From NCBI GenBank assembly GCA_964344295.1, contig CAYFMR010000025.1, forward strand, positions 1 to 7,865: a stretch of DNA of 7,865 nt. The letters are read 5' to 3'. This DNA comes from JAAYFJ01 sp964344295. GTDB taxonomy: Bacteria; Bacillota; Clostridia; Tissierellales; Peptoniphilaceae. The position numbers and the translations under genes were made by a program. The first letter of the stretch is position 1. Each line of letters begins with the position of its first letter. Under the pieces are notes generated by a model. The model was given only the letters and a program-made list of their open reading frames with translations. It was not told the origin of the DNA and searched no databases. Of the stretch, positions 1 to 6,798 are shown piece by piece.

Positions 1-31
1 CACCGCTTTTTGTTGCGATCGATGTCGGGTG

Positions 32-3000
32 TTAAGCCTCTTGGGAAGATTGTTTGCCTAGGGCTTCCCAGGCACTGGACATCATGAGTTTGATACGGTT
101 GATTTGGTTGACTTCGCTGGCGCCGGGGTCGTAGTCAATGGCGATGATGTTGGCCTCTTCGTAGACTTCTCGGACGCGTTTCATGACACCTTTGCCGGTG
201 ATGTGGTTGGGCAGGCAGCCGAAGGGCTGGATGCAGACGATGTTGGGAGCCCCTTGGTGAATGAGCTCGATCATTTCACCGGTGAGGAGCCAACCTTCGC
301 CGTAGTGGTGGCCCAGGGAGACGATTTCTTCTGCCATGGCCTCTACGTCTTGGATATATACGGGTTCCGCGAAATGTTTGGAGTTTCTGAGGGCTTGACG
401 AGCCGGCTTGCGATACATCTCAATGGCTCGGACGCCTGCATTACACAGGGCGGCCATGGAGCGGTTGGTTTTGAGTAAGTTAGCCTTGTGTACCGAGTTG
501 CGCAAGCAGTAGAGAATAAAGTCCGTCAGGTCGGGGACGACGACTTCCGCTCCCTCGGCTTCCAGGAGGTCTTGGAGGTGGTTGTTGGCCTCAGGCAGGT
601 ACTTGACCAGGATCTCTCCGACGATGCCCGCTTTGGGTCGCGGTGTGTAGTTTCGAGGGATGCGGTCGAACTCTTCGACACATTGACGAATCAGGCGTTT
701 ATACTGCCCACTGCGCGGTTTCACAATCCATTGGGCGAAACGATCCAGCCACTTCTCCTTGAGGCGATCGGTTTCGCCGGGGTTGATTTCGTAGGGACGA
801 GTGGCATTGGAGATGCGCATGATCGTGTCGCCGATGACGAGGCCCATCATCCCCTTGTGTAGCATGGAGACGCCGACCTTAAAGCCGGGAGAGGTCTCAA
901 TGCCTTGCGCCGAAAGGGCGATGACGGGGATTTGGGGATGGCCCATGTCTTCTAGGGCCTTTCTGATGTAGCCGACATAGTTGGAAGCACGACAGGCACC
1001 GCCGGTTTGGGTCATTAATAAGGCGACTTTGTTCGGGTCGTATCGGCCGGATTCCAAGGCTTCCATCATCTGTCCCACCACGGTGATAGAGGGGTAGCAG
1101 GAGTCGTTGTTGACGTATTTCAAGCCCGCATTGATGACGTCCTGATCCACCGTTTCCAAGAAATCCAGGCGGTGGCCCTCGCTCTTGAAGGCTTCGCCTA
1201 TGATGCGGAAGTGATCCGGTGCCATGGCAGGCACCAAGATGGTGTAGTCTTTTGCCATCTCCTTGGTGAAGGTGGCGTTGGGAGTGGGCTTACGACGACG
1301 TGTGCGTCGGTCGAGGCCCTTCTTCTGGGCGGCGTCGACGGCTTGCACTAGGGAACGAATCCTAATTTTAGCGGCTCCCAGGTTAGAGACTTCGTCGATT
1401 TTTAATACGGTATAGATACGGCCTTTTTGGTCCAGAATGTCGTGTACCTGGTCGGTGGTGACGGCGTCCAGTCCACAGCCAAAGGAGTTCAGTTGGATGA
1501 GTTCCAGGTTGGGGTGCTCGGCTACGTAGGCGGCGGCACGATACAGTCGAGAGTGGTAGACCCATTGGTCCAAGACGCGCAGGTCATTGGTGAGGTCTGG
1601 GCTGTTGGCTGCCACGGCATCTTCGGAGAGCACGGCAATGCCCATGCTGTTGATGAGTTCGGGGATGCCGTGATGGATTTCATGGTCGATGTGGTAGGGA
1701 CGACCTGCCAGCACGATGCCCATGCGATCCGGCTTGGCGTTGACCCAGGCCAGAGCACGCTCGCCTTCGCGACGCAGGTCTTCTTGGAAGTTTTCCTGCT
1801 CTTGCCAAGCTTGAGCGGCGGCGTTTCTGATGTGTTTTGGCTCAATCCGGTAGGTTTCGCCTTGGATGGTGAATTCGGAAAAGATCTCCATCAGTCGTTT
1901 GGTGAGGACGTTTAGGTTTTTAAAGGAGACAAAGGGGTGGAGGTAGGTGATGCCTTCTCGCTCCAGGGAGCTGACGTTGTTTTTGATGACTTCGGGGAAT
2001 CCGGCGACTACCGGGCAGTTGATTTGGTTGTCCGCCTTGTCGAATTCTTTGGATTCGTAAAATACGCTGGGGTAGAAGATCCAAGGCACTTGGCGATCCA
2101 CCAGGTCTTCAATGTGGCCGTGGGTCAATTTGGCAGGATAGCAGACGGTTTCTGAAGAGATAGAGGTTAGCCCTTTTTCGTAGATGGCACGGGAGCTGCG
2201 CTCCGATACGGTAACCGGAAAGCCCAAGGAGGTAAAGAAGGTGTGCCAAAACGGATAGTTTTCATAGATGTTTAAGACGCGGGGAATGCCCACGCGAGGG
2301 TAAAGCGCCTTCGAGGGGGTCAGGTCTTCATAGTAGTCGAACAGGCGCTCGTATTTGTATTGGAAGAGGTTGGGCAGGTCGTTATCTTCCCGTTTAATGC
2401 CTGCACCTCGCTCACAGCGGTTGCCGAAAATATAGCGGCTGCCATCGGAAAAGATGTTGATGGTCAAGGCGCAGTTATTGGTGCAACGGCCGCAACGAGC
2501 GCTTTCTTGGCGATAGGAGAAGTCGCGAAGTTCCTCTGAGGTCTTGATGCGGGAGACACCGGTGGAGCGTTCTTTGGCGATAAGAGCCATACCCATGGCT
2601 CCCATGAGGCCAGCGATGGACGGACGAGTAGCTTCGCGACCAGTGATGAGTTCAAAGGAACGCAAGATGGCGTCGCCGTAGAAAGTGCCGCCTTGTACCA
2701 CCAAGTTTTTACCGAGCTGTTGGGGGTCGCGAATCTTGATGACCTTGTGGATGGCGTTTTTAATGACGGAATAGCAGAGTCCGGCGGCGATATCGCCCAC
2801 CTCTGCCCCTTCTTTTTGCGCCTGCTTCACCTTGGAGTTCATAAAGACGGTGCAGCGGCTTCCCAGATCCACCGGGGCTTTGGCAAAGAGGGCTTCCTCT
2901 TGGAATTCTTCCACACTCATGCCCACGGAAGAGGAAAAGGTGGCCAAGAAAGAGCCGCAGCCGGAGGAGCAGGCTTCGTTTAATTGCACGGAGTCAATGG

Positions 3001-4300
3001 CGCCCTGGGTGATATGCATGGCCTTCATATCCTGTCCGCCAATGTCCAGGATAAAGTCCACATCCGGGTCAAAGTAACTGGCGGCACGGTAGTGGGCAAT
3101 GGTTTCCACTTCGCCATGGTCCACATGCAGGGCCGCTTTGATAAAATCCTCCCCGTATCCGGTGATGCCGGAACTGGCAATGTAAGCATTAGGGTGTAGC
3201 TGGTCATAAATGGCGTTTAAATTCTCGATGACTCGTTCTAGGGGCGCGCCCTCATTATTGGCGTAGTGGGTAAAGAGGATCTGATTGTCGCTGCCTAGTA
3301 GGATCATCTTGGTCGTGGTGGATCCGGCGTCAATCCCCAAATAGGTGGGGCCTTCGTAGGTGGCGATATCGCCATAGACCACCTTTCCCGTGTGGTGTTT
3401 CTCGAGAAACGCCTTGTACTCTTCGGGAGAGGAGAAGAGCGGGGGAAGGGTGTGGCGCTCTTCCAGTTGGATGGACGAGGCATCGTCAATGCGTTTGATT
3501 AAGGTGCCAAGCTCCACAGGGTTTGCCATGGTTTGGGCTTCTAAAGCAGCTCCATAGGCGACGAGCAGTTGACCGTTTTCCGGCGTAGAGAATGTATTGC
3601 CCGGGTCGTCCAAGGTGGCGACAAAACGGTCGCGAAGGTGCGGCAGAAAATGGAGCGGTCCGCCTAAAAAGGCGATGTGTCCATGGATGGGTCGGCCACA
3701 GGCTAGGTTGGAAATGGTTTGGTTGACGACGGATTGGAAAACACTCATGGCGATGTCGCTGGAGGAGGCCCCGTCGTTTAAGAGGGCCTGGACGTCCGTT
3801 TTGGCAAAGACGCCGCAACGGGAGGCAATGGGATAGAGCGTTTCGTACTCATTGGCCAGTTGGTTGAGTCCTGCAGCATCCGTATCTAAGAGAGCGGCCA
3901 TTTGATCGATAAAAGCGCCGGTTCCTCCGGCACAGATGGAGTTCATGCGCTGCTCGATATTGCCGGAAAGATAGGTGATTTTGGAGTCCTCGCCACCTAG
4001 TTCGATGATGACGTCCGTTTCAGGCATGAGATGACGCACGGCCTTGGTGCCGGCGATGACCTCTTGGACAAAGGGAATACCTAAATATTGTTCTACAAAA
4101 AGGCCACCAGACCCGGTGACACATATGCGGATGGAAACCGGGCCCAGCGCTTCGGCCATTTCTTTGAGTACGGTTTCTACCGTGGCGCGCACATCGCTGC
4201 GGTGGCGACGGTAGACAGAGTACAGCACTTCGTTTTCGGGCCCTAAGGCTACGATTTTTACCGTAGTGGAACCCACATCTAATCCTACGTGAATATCCAT
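32..4300 (-). CDS. Large acyl-CoA dehydratase activase-related protein (double BadF/HgdC ATPase, DUF2229, dehydratase-like C-terminus)
   Basis: This 1422-residue protein belongs to the family of 2-hydroxyacyl-CoA dehydratase activators. Those ATPases hold a [4Fe-4S] cluster and use ATP to push a low-potential electron onto a partner enzyme; the partner of these giant versions is generally not known. Two ASKHA-type ATPase domains are visible. Domain 1 (about 1-265) has GLDVGSTTVK at 6-15 and LGGEDSK at 101-107. Domain 2 (about 319-580) has GIDAGSTTTK at 322-331 and DIGGQDMK at 419-426. Each has the two cluster cysteines 39 residues apart (C123/C162 and C444/C483), the spacing known in HgdC. 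A CxxCxxxC...C motif follows (C603, C606, C610, C629), then a DUF2229-like region (about 669-890). The C-terminal part (about 1018-1410) resembles dehydratase subunits, with NNDSCYPS at 1064-1071, GGACRASNY at 1100-1108 and QPFGCLPNH at 1358-1366. Its length is normal for the family. The ATG at 4300 follows a good AGAAAGGA site. The protein should be cytoplasmic. The family assignment is secure; the physiological substrate is not. Confidence 0.93.
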   Translation of the reverse strand: MDIHVGLDVGSTTVKIVALGPENEVLYSVYRRHRSDVRATVETVLKEMAEALGPVSIRICVTGSGGLFVEQYLGIPFVQEVIAGTKAVRHLMPETDVIIELGGEDSKITYLSGNIEQRMNSICAGGTGAFIDQMAALLDTDAAGLNQLANEYETLYPIASRCGVFAKTDVQALLNDGASSSDIAMSVFQSVVNQTISNLACGRPIHGHIAFLGGPLHFLPHLRDRFVATLDDPGNTFSTPENGQLLVAYGAALEAQTMANPVELGTLIKRIDDASSIQLEERHTLPPLFSSPEEYKAFLEKHHTGKVVYGDIATYEGPTYLGIDAGSTTTKMILLGSDNQILFTHYANNEGAPLERVIENLNAIYDQLHPNAYIASSGITGYGEDFIKAALHVDHGEVETIAHYRAASYFDPDVDFILDIGGQDMKAMHITQGAIDSVQLNEACSSGCGSFLATFSSSVGMSVEEFQEEALFAKAPVDLGSRCTVFMNSKVKQAQKEGAEVGDIAAGLCYSVIKNAIHKVIKIRDPQQLGKNLVVQGGTFYGDAILRSFELITGREATRPSIAGLMGAMGMALIAKERSTGVSRIKTSEELRDFSYRQESARCGRCTNNCALTINIFSDGSRYIFGNRCERGAGIKREDNDLPNLFQYKYERLFDYYEDLTPSKALYPRVGIPRVLNIYENYPFWHTFFTSLGFPVTVSERSSRAIYEKGLTSISSETVCYPAKLTHGHIEDLVDRQVPWIFYPSVFYESKEFDKADNQINCPVVAGFPEVIKNNVSSLEREGITYLHPFVSFKNLNVLTKRLMEIFSEFTIQGETYRIEPKHIRNAAAQAWQEQENFQEDLRREGERALAWVNAKPDRMGIVLAGRPYHIDHEIHHGIPELINSMGIAVLSEDAVAANSPDLTNDLRVLDQWVYHSRLYRAAAYVAEHPNLELIQLNSFGCGLDAVTTDQVHDILDQKGRIYTVLKIDEVSNLGAAKIRIRSLVQAVDAAQKKGLDRRTRRRKPTPNATFTKEMAKDYTILVPAMAPDHFRIIGEAFKSEGHRLDFLETVDQDVINAGLKYVNNDSCYPSITVVGQMMEALESGRYDPNKVALLMTQTGGACRASNYVGYIRKALEDMGHPQIPVIALSAQGIETSPGFKVGVSMLHKGMMGLVIGDTIMRISNATRPYEINPGETDRLKEKWLDRFAQWIVKPRSGQYKRLIRQCVEEFDRIPRNYTPRPKAGIVGEILVKYLPEANNHLQDLLEAEGAEVVVPDLTDFILYCLRNSVHKANLLKTNRSMAALCNAGVRAIEMYRKPARQALRNSKHFAEPVYIQDVEAMAEEIVSLGHHYGEGWLLTGEMIELIHQGAPNIVCIQPFGCLPNHITGKGVMKRVREVYEEANIIAIDYDPGASEVNQINRIKLMMSSAWEALGKQSSQEA

Positions 4301-4304
4301 AGCG

Positions 4305-4313
4305 TTCCTTTCT
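4305..4313 (-). promoter_or_regulatory. Ribosome binding site of the large activase gene
   Basis: Read on the minus strand this is AGAAAGGAA, a few bases upstream of the ATG. It supports the start at 4300 over an overlapping out-of-frame ATG further upstream (4382), which has no similar site and opens a different frame. Confidence 0.7.
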
Positions 4314-4339
4314 ATCTAAAACATCATAAAAATCTTTAT

Positions 4340-4378
4340 AAAAAAACCCCTGCGTTTCCCATGGTGCAAGCGGAAACG
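4340..4378 (-). promoter_or_regulatory. Hairpin plus T-tract in the leader of the activase gene (possible attenuator)
   Basis: On the minus strand the sequence CGTTTCC (4378-4372) pairs perfectly with GGAAACG (4359-4353) across a 12-base loop. Six bases later comes a run of seven T (4346-4340). This lies about 40 bases before the start codon of the activase gene. A stem followed by a T-run is the layout of an intrinsic terminator, but the six-base gap is longer than usual, so strong termination is doubtful. It could be a weak attenuator or chance. A second perfect hairpin lies upstream at 4413-4431. Confidence 0.25.
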
Positions 4379-4412
4379 ACAAAGGCTGTCAAGATATCTG
4401 TACCCGATTAAG

Positions 4413-4431
4413 GTCTTCGCTACAGGAAGAC
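4413..4431. repeat. Small perfect inverted repeat in the divergent intergenic region
   Basis: GTCTTC (4413-4418) and GAAGAC (4426-4431) form a perfect six-base-pair inverted repeat around a seven-base loop. It is not followed by a T-run on either strand, so it is not an obvious terminator. If the candidate activase promoter near 4501 is used, the repeat would lie in that gene's leader RNA. No known regulator site is recognised in it. Confidence 0.35.
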
Positions 4432-4500
4432 TGCATTGACATAAACGGGGTAATAGGGACAGGGAATTTTAATATCATCCTATATATAAACGACTCCCTT

Positions 4501-4530
4501 ATTATATATCATGTTTTGGCGAAATAATAA
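4501..4530 (-). promoter_or_regulatory. Candidate promoter of the large activase gene
   Basis: On the minus strand a consensus -10 box TATAAT occupies 4506-4501. A weak -35 candidate (TTATTA, 4530-4525) sits 18 bases upstream. The surroundings are very rich in A and T. Transcription would start near 4494 and give a leader of about 195 bases holding both inverted repeats described here. The -10 box is good but the -35 is poor, and chance TATAAT matches are expected in such AT-rich DNA. Confidence 0.3.
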
Positions 4531-4621
4531 AGGAAAATAAAAATTAGCAAAAAGGAAATGATGATGTCGATAGCCCGAGACCATAAAAAGGGGAAGTGTC
4601 GCTTTGGAAGAGCCAACGTGA

Positions 4622-4668
4622 CATGAAGGAAAAAGGTGGGAAGCGAAGTCGACCGCCGTGGCTTCATG
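4622..4668. repeat. Seven-base-pair inverted repeat with long loop
   Basis: CATGAAG (4622-4628) and CTTCATG (4662-4668) are perfect reverse complements separated by 33 bases. The repeat lies just upstream of the candidate plus-strand promoter at 4678-4707, so it could be a regulator site or a remnant of a transcript end. No T-run follows on either strand. Its role is unknown and chance is possible. Confidence 0.25.
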
Positions 4669-4677
4669 GAAAATTTA

Positions 4678-4707
4678 TTGGCCATCATAGCTATTTGGGG
4701 TTACAAT
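4678..4707 (+). promoter_or_regulatory. Candidate distal promoter of the metal transporter operon
   Basis: TTGGCC (4678-4683) and TACAAT (4702-4707) are separated by 18 bases. The -10 box matches the sigma-A consensus at five of six positions, but the -35 only in TTG. If used, transcription would begin near 4714 and the receptor gene would have a leader of about 375 bases, long enough to carry a regulatory RNA. A second candidate promoter lies much closer to the gene. Confidence 0.3.
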
Positions 4708-5009
4708 AAGAGAATCTAAAGGGAAGGGAGGGACGAGACTGTTACGAGGTTGATGGCATCGAGTCATGGTGATTGTCGTGCTTTTGTGTTTCTTGATGAC
4801 CTTGGTGGTCCAAGGGTATGAGAGAGGGCATCTGCTGACTCACCGATGTTTGATTAAACACTGCCGGCAATGTGAGTATCTGCAGGCAGTAGGAAACATG
4901 ATGAACCATGTTAAACCTAAGCCACTCATCGCAGGCGAGGATGGGATGCTGAGACGAACTGTCCCACAGGCGACCCCCTCGAAGGAATGGGGAGACTCTT
5001 TGACTGCAG

Positions 5010-5019
5010 TTGGCGCCAA
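5010..5019. promoter_or_regulatory. Ten-base palindrome upstream of the transporter operon (possible operator)
   Basis: TTGGCGCCAA is a perfect palindrome. It lies about 13 bases upstream of the -35 box of the proximal candidate promoter and 70 bases before the receptor start codon, a sensible place for a dimeric regulator. It does not match the Zur, AdcR or MntR consensus sites that I know, so the regulator, if any, is unidentified. Confidence 0.25.
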
Positions 5020-5031
5020 AGTGCGGCTGGA

Positions 5032-5060
5032 TTGTTAAAGGGAACCGAGGTAAATATAGA
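5032..5060 (+). promoter_or_regulatory. Candidate proximal promoter of the metal transporter operon
   Basis: TTGTTA (5032-5037) and TATAGA (5055-5060) are separated by the optimal 17 bases, and each matches the sigma-A consensus at four of six positions. Transcription would start near 5067 and give a short leader of about 22 bases holding only the ribosome binding site. This is the simpler alternative to the distal promoter at 4678-4707. Confidence 0.35.
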
Positions 5061-5076
5061 GTACCCGATGAAAAAG

Positions 5077-5082
5077 AGGAGG
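5077..5082 (+). promoter_or_regulatory. Ribosome binding site deciding the receptor start
   Basis: A perfect AGGAGG sits six bases before the ATG at 5089. The in-frame ATG at 5068 and the open frame back to 4987 have no comparable site. Starting at 5089 also leaves a compact lipoprotein signal of 20 residues before the cysteine. Confidence 0.8.
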
Positions 5083-5088
5083 TTTAGA

Positions 5089-6084
5089 ATGAAAATAGAT
5101 AGAAAATACGGAGTGTTACTGATAGCCTTGCTAGTGTTATTAGCCGGTTGCCAACAGAAAGCAGCTCCCATACCGGCAGAGGATCCACAAAATGAGGAGA
5201 CACTGCATATCGTTACGACAATTTTTCCCGCTTATGACTGGGCTAAGGCGGTGATCGGAGACGAGCAAAATCATGTGGAGCTATCCATGTTAGCTGATAC
5301 GGGAGTGGATTTACACAGCTTTCAGCCGACATCAGAGGACATGATGAAAATTACCCAAAGTGATATCTTTATCTACGTGGGCGGCGAATCCGACGCATGG
5401 GTAGAACCCATGCTGGCCGGTGCTTCTCGAGAAGATCTAGTGACGATTAATCTGATGGATGTCTTGGGAAACCAGGCAGTCTTGGAAGAAACGGTGGAAG
5501 GCATGGAAGAAGAGTCGGAAGCTGGTGCATCACATGATCACGAAGCGGAATATGATGAGCACGTGTGGCTGTCCTTAAACAATGCGAAGCTCTTTACCGC
5601 AGCCATTGCCGATGCTCTCAAGGCTAAGGATCCAAGCCATGCTGAGGAGTACAGTGCCAATGCTCAGGCCTATACGGAAAAACTAGCTGCTTTGGATGAA
5701 GCGTATCGGGATGTGGTGGATGCAAGTGCGCAAAAGACGCTGCTATTTGGGGATCGATTTCCTTTCCGCTATTTGACAGATGACTACGGCTTGACCTATT
5801 ATGCGGCTTTTGCCGGTTGCTCAGCGGAATCGGAAGCCAGCTTTGAAACGGTGATTTTTTTGGCACAAAAGGTAGATGATCTGGGATTAAACACCATTCT
5901 GACGCTGGAAAAATCAGATGCGAAAATCGCCCAAACCATTCGTGACAACACAGCATCGAAAGACCAACAAATTCTTGTGCTGAACTCGATGCAATCATGG
6001 ACAAAGGAAGAGGTGGAATCCGGCGTATCTTACCTATCGATTATGAAGGATAATTTGGATGTCTTACAAGAAGCCTTGCATTAG
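5089..6084 (+). CDS. Metal ABC transporter substrate-binding lipoprotein (ZnuA/AdcA-like)
   Basis: This 331-residue protein is the extracellular receptor that captures a divalent metal and hands it to the permease. A short basic start, a hydrophobic stretch (8-19) and the lipobox LAGC predict lipidation on Cys21 and anchoring to the outer face of the membrane. Family features are FPAYDWAKAVIG (46-57), DLHSFQPT (74-81) with the likely metal ligand His76, and DEHVWLSLNNA (156-166) with likely ligand His158. Just before this lies a loop rich in Glu and His (133-157, H149 and H151), typical of zinc receptors. The usual third histidine is absent: the segment reads FGDRFPFRYL (220-229), with Gly221 at that place. 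The C-terminal region has NSMQSW (299-304) where canonical members carry an LDPLG-like motif with an Asp ligand. I chose the ATG at 5089 because AGGAGG (5077-5082) lies six bases upstream; an in-frame ATG at 5068 would add only MKKRRFR. Zinc is most likely, manganese or iron possible. Confidence 0.9.
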   Translation: MKIDRKYGVLLIALLVLLAGCQQKAAPIPAEDPQNEETLHIVTTIFPAYDWAKAVIGDEQNHVELSMLADTGVDLHSFQPTSEDMMKITQSDIFIYVGGESDAWVEPMLAGASREDLVTINLMDVLGNQAVLEETVEGMEEESEAGASHDHEAEYDEHVWLSLNNAKLFTAAIADALKAKDPSHAEEYSANAQAYTEKLAALDEAYRDVVDASAQKTLLFGDRFPFRYLTDDYGLTYYAAFAGCSAESEASFETVIFLAQKVDDLGLNTILTLEKSDAKIAQTIRDNTASKDQQILVLNSMQSWTKEEVESGVSYLSIMKDNLDVLQEALH

Positions 6085-6092
6085 GAGAAGCT

Positions 6093-6797
6093 ATGAAGCA
6101 AATTGAGGGAAAAAATGTAAGTGTGGGCTACGGGACGAAAACCGTAGCTCACCATCTCAACTTTACCGTGGAGCGAGGGGATTACCTTTGCATAATCGGG
6201 GAAAACGGAGCGGGAAAGACGACCTTAGTCAAAACCTTGCTGGGGCTTAAGAAGCCCTTGGAAGGAGAGCTGTGGTTCGCTCCAGAAGTGAAACGACAGA
6301 ACATCGGCTATCTTCCCCAGCAGACCCGGATCCAGCGGGATTTTCCGGCATCGGTGGAAGAAGTCGTCCTGTCCGGTTGCTATGGACGGTTAAAAAGACG
6401 ATTATTTTATGGCAAAGAAGACAGGCGTGTGGCCCAAGAAGCCATGGAAAAGCTGGAAATTGAAAACTTGTCCAAGGCTTGCTATCGAGAAATTTCCGGC
6501 GGGCAGCAACAGCGCGTACTCCTGGCTCGAGCACTCTGTGCGGGAAGCCAGTTATTGGTTTTGGATGAACCCGTATCGGGGCTGGATCCGCACACGGCGA
6601 AAAATCTCTATGCATCGATTGCCGAACTCAATGGCAAAGATCAAATCACGGTGATTATGGTCACTCACGATGTGGATTCGGCTCTGGTCTACGCCAGCCA
6701 CGTTCTCCTTGTTAGTGAAGAGAACTTTTTCGGCACAAAAGAAGCCTATGGACAACGTAATCCTGTGAGAGCGGATCACAGTCAAGGAGGTGCCTGA
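6093..6797 (+). CDS. Metal ABC transporter ATP-binding protein (ZnuC-like)
   Basis: This 234-residue cytoplasmic ATPase powers uptake through the neighbouring permease. All motifs of an active ABC ATPase are visible: Walker A GENGAGKTT (36-44), Q-loop at YLPQQ (73-77), signature SGGQQQR (135-141, preceded by Ile as in many family members), Walker B LLVLDEP (154-160), D-loop SGLD (162-165) and switch histidine His192 in VTHD. The length fits the 230-250 residues usual for ZnuC/MntB-type subunits. The gene starts eight bases after the receptor stop, and its ribosome binding site AGGAG overlaps that stop codon, so the two are almost certainly cotranscribed and may be translationally linked. Metal specificity cannot be read from this subunit. 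Confidence 0.93.
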   Translation: MKQIEGKNVSVGYGTKTVAHHLNFTVERGDYLCIIGENGAGKTTLVKTLLGLKKPLEGELWFAPEVKRQNIGYLPQQTRIQRDFPASVEEVVLSGCYGRLKRRLFYGKEDRRVAQEAMEKLEIENLSKACYREISGGQQQRVLLARALCAGSQLLVLDEPVSGLDPHTAKNLYASIAELNGKDQITVIMVTHDVDSALVYASHVLLVSEENFFGTKEAYGQRNPVRADHSQGGA

Positions 6798-6798
6798 G

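Larger units (their letters stand above)
4301..5088. other. Divergent intergenic region without a convincing gene
   Basis: These 788 bases separate the two divergent transcription units. I see candidate promoters for both directions, inverted repeats at 4353-4378, 4413-4431, 4622-4668, 4860-4890, 4895-4912 and 4936-4981, and a ten-base palindrome at 5010-5019. The part from about 4460 to 4560 is markedly AT-rich, while 4700-5040 is more balanced and repeatedly able to fold. A 90-codon open frame at 4766-5038 has no ribosome binding site and is not accepted as a gene. No tRNA, transposase remnant or recognised riboswitch could be assigned with confidence. Confidence 0.6.
4714..5088 (+). promoter_or_regulatory. 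Possible structured leader of the metal transporter operon (class unknown)
   Basis: Several local helices can be drawn: ACTGCC/GGCAGT (4860-4865 with 4885-4890), AACATG/CATGTT (4895-4900 with 4907-4912), and a two-step stem CGAGG/CCTCG (4936-4940 with 4977-4981) enclosing TGGGA/TCCCA (4942-4946 with 4962-4966). No T-run terminator is seen before the receptor gene, so any control would more likely act on translation or through protein binding. Short stretches recall cobalamin-riboswitch boxes (AAGCCACT at 4919-4926, a GGGA-type box at 4943-4946), but the complete core is not there. Calling this a riboswitch would be speculation. Confidence 0.25.

Noticed and set aside
104..3836. Long open frames on the plus strand opposite the activase gene
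   Set aside because: They lie antisense to a gene with clear domain motifs over its full length and show no family motifs of their own.
4956..4969. Minus-strand CTGTGGGACAGTTC resembling the 3' end of a NiCo riboswitch
   Set aside because: The matching 5' conserved part is not found upstream on that strand, and the nearest gene in that direction starts about 650 bases away.
4450..4970. Repeated GGGAC/GTCCC motifs suggesting ends of a small insertion sequence or REP element
   Set aside because: The copies differ, are not paired as clean terminal repeats, and no transposase remnant or target duplication is visible.
4714..4981. Cobalamin riboswitch
   Set aside because: Only short boxes match (AAAGGGAA at 4718-4725, GCCACT at 4921-4926, a GGGA-type box at 4943-4946); the central core and the GCCAGGAGACC-like end are missing and the spacing is too wide.
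4948..5000. CTGAGA followed by a C-rich stretch, recalling a TPP riboswitch
   Set aside because: The essential pyrophosphate-sensing sequence (GAACCTGAT...CCAGCG type) is absent, and the downstream genes are unrelated to thiamine.
4766..5038. A 90-codon plus-strand open frame with a hydrophobic start
   Set aside because: It has no ribosome binding site, its sequence resembles no family I know, and it lies across the fold-prone leader. Its length is not surprising by chance.
4987..5088. In-frame N-terminal extension of the metal receptor
   Set aside because: The extension has no ribosome binding site and would bury the lipoprotein signal. AGGAGG at 5077-5082 clearly points to the ATG at 5089.
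5624..6004. 126-codon minus-strand frame opposite the metal receptor
   Set aside because: It is an antisense shadow of the receptor gene, with no ribosome binding site or recognisable motif.
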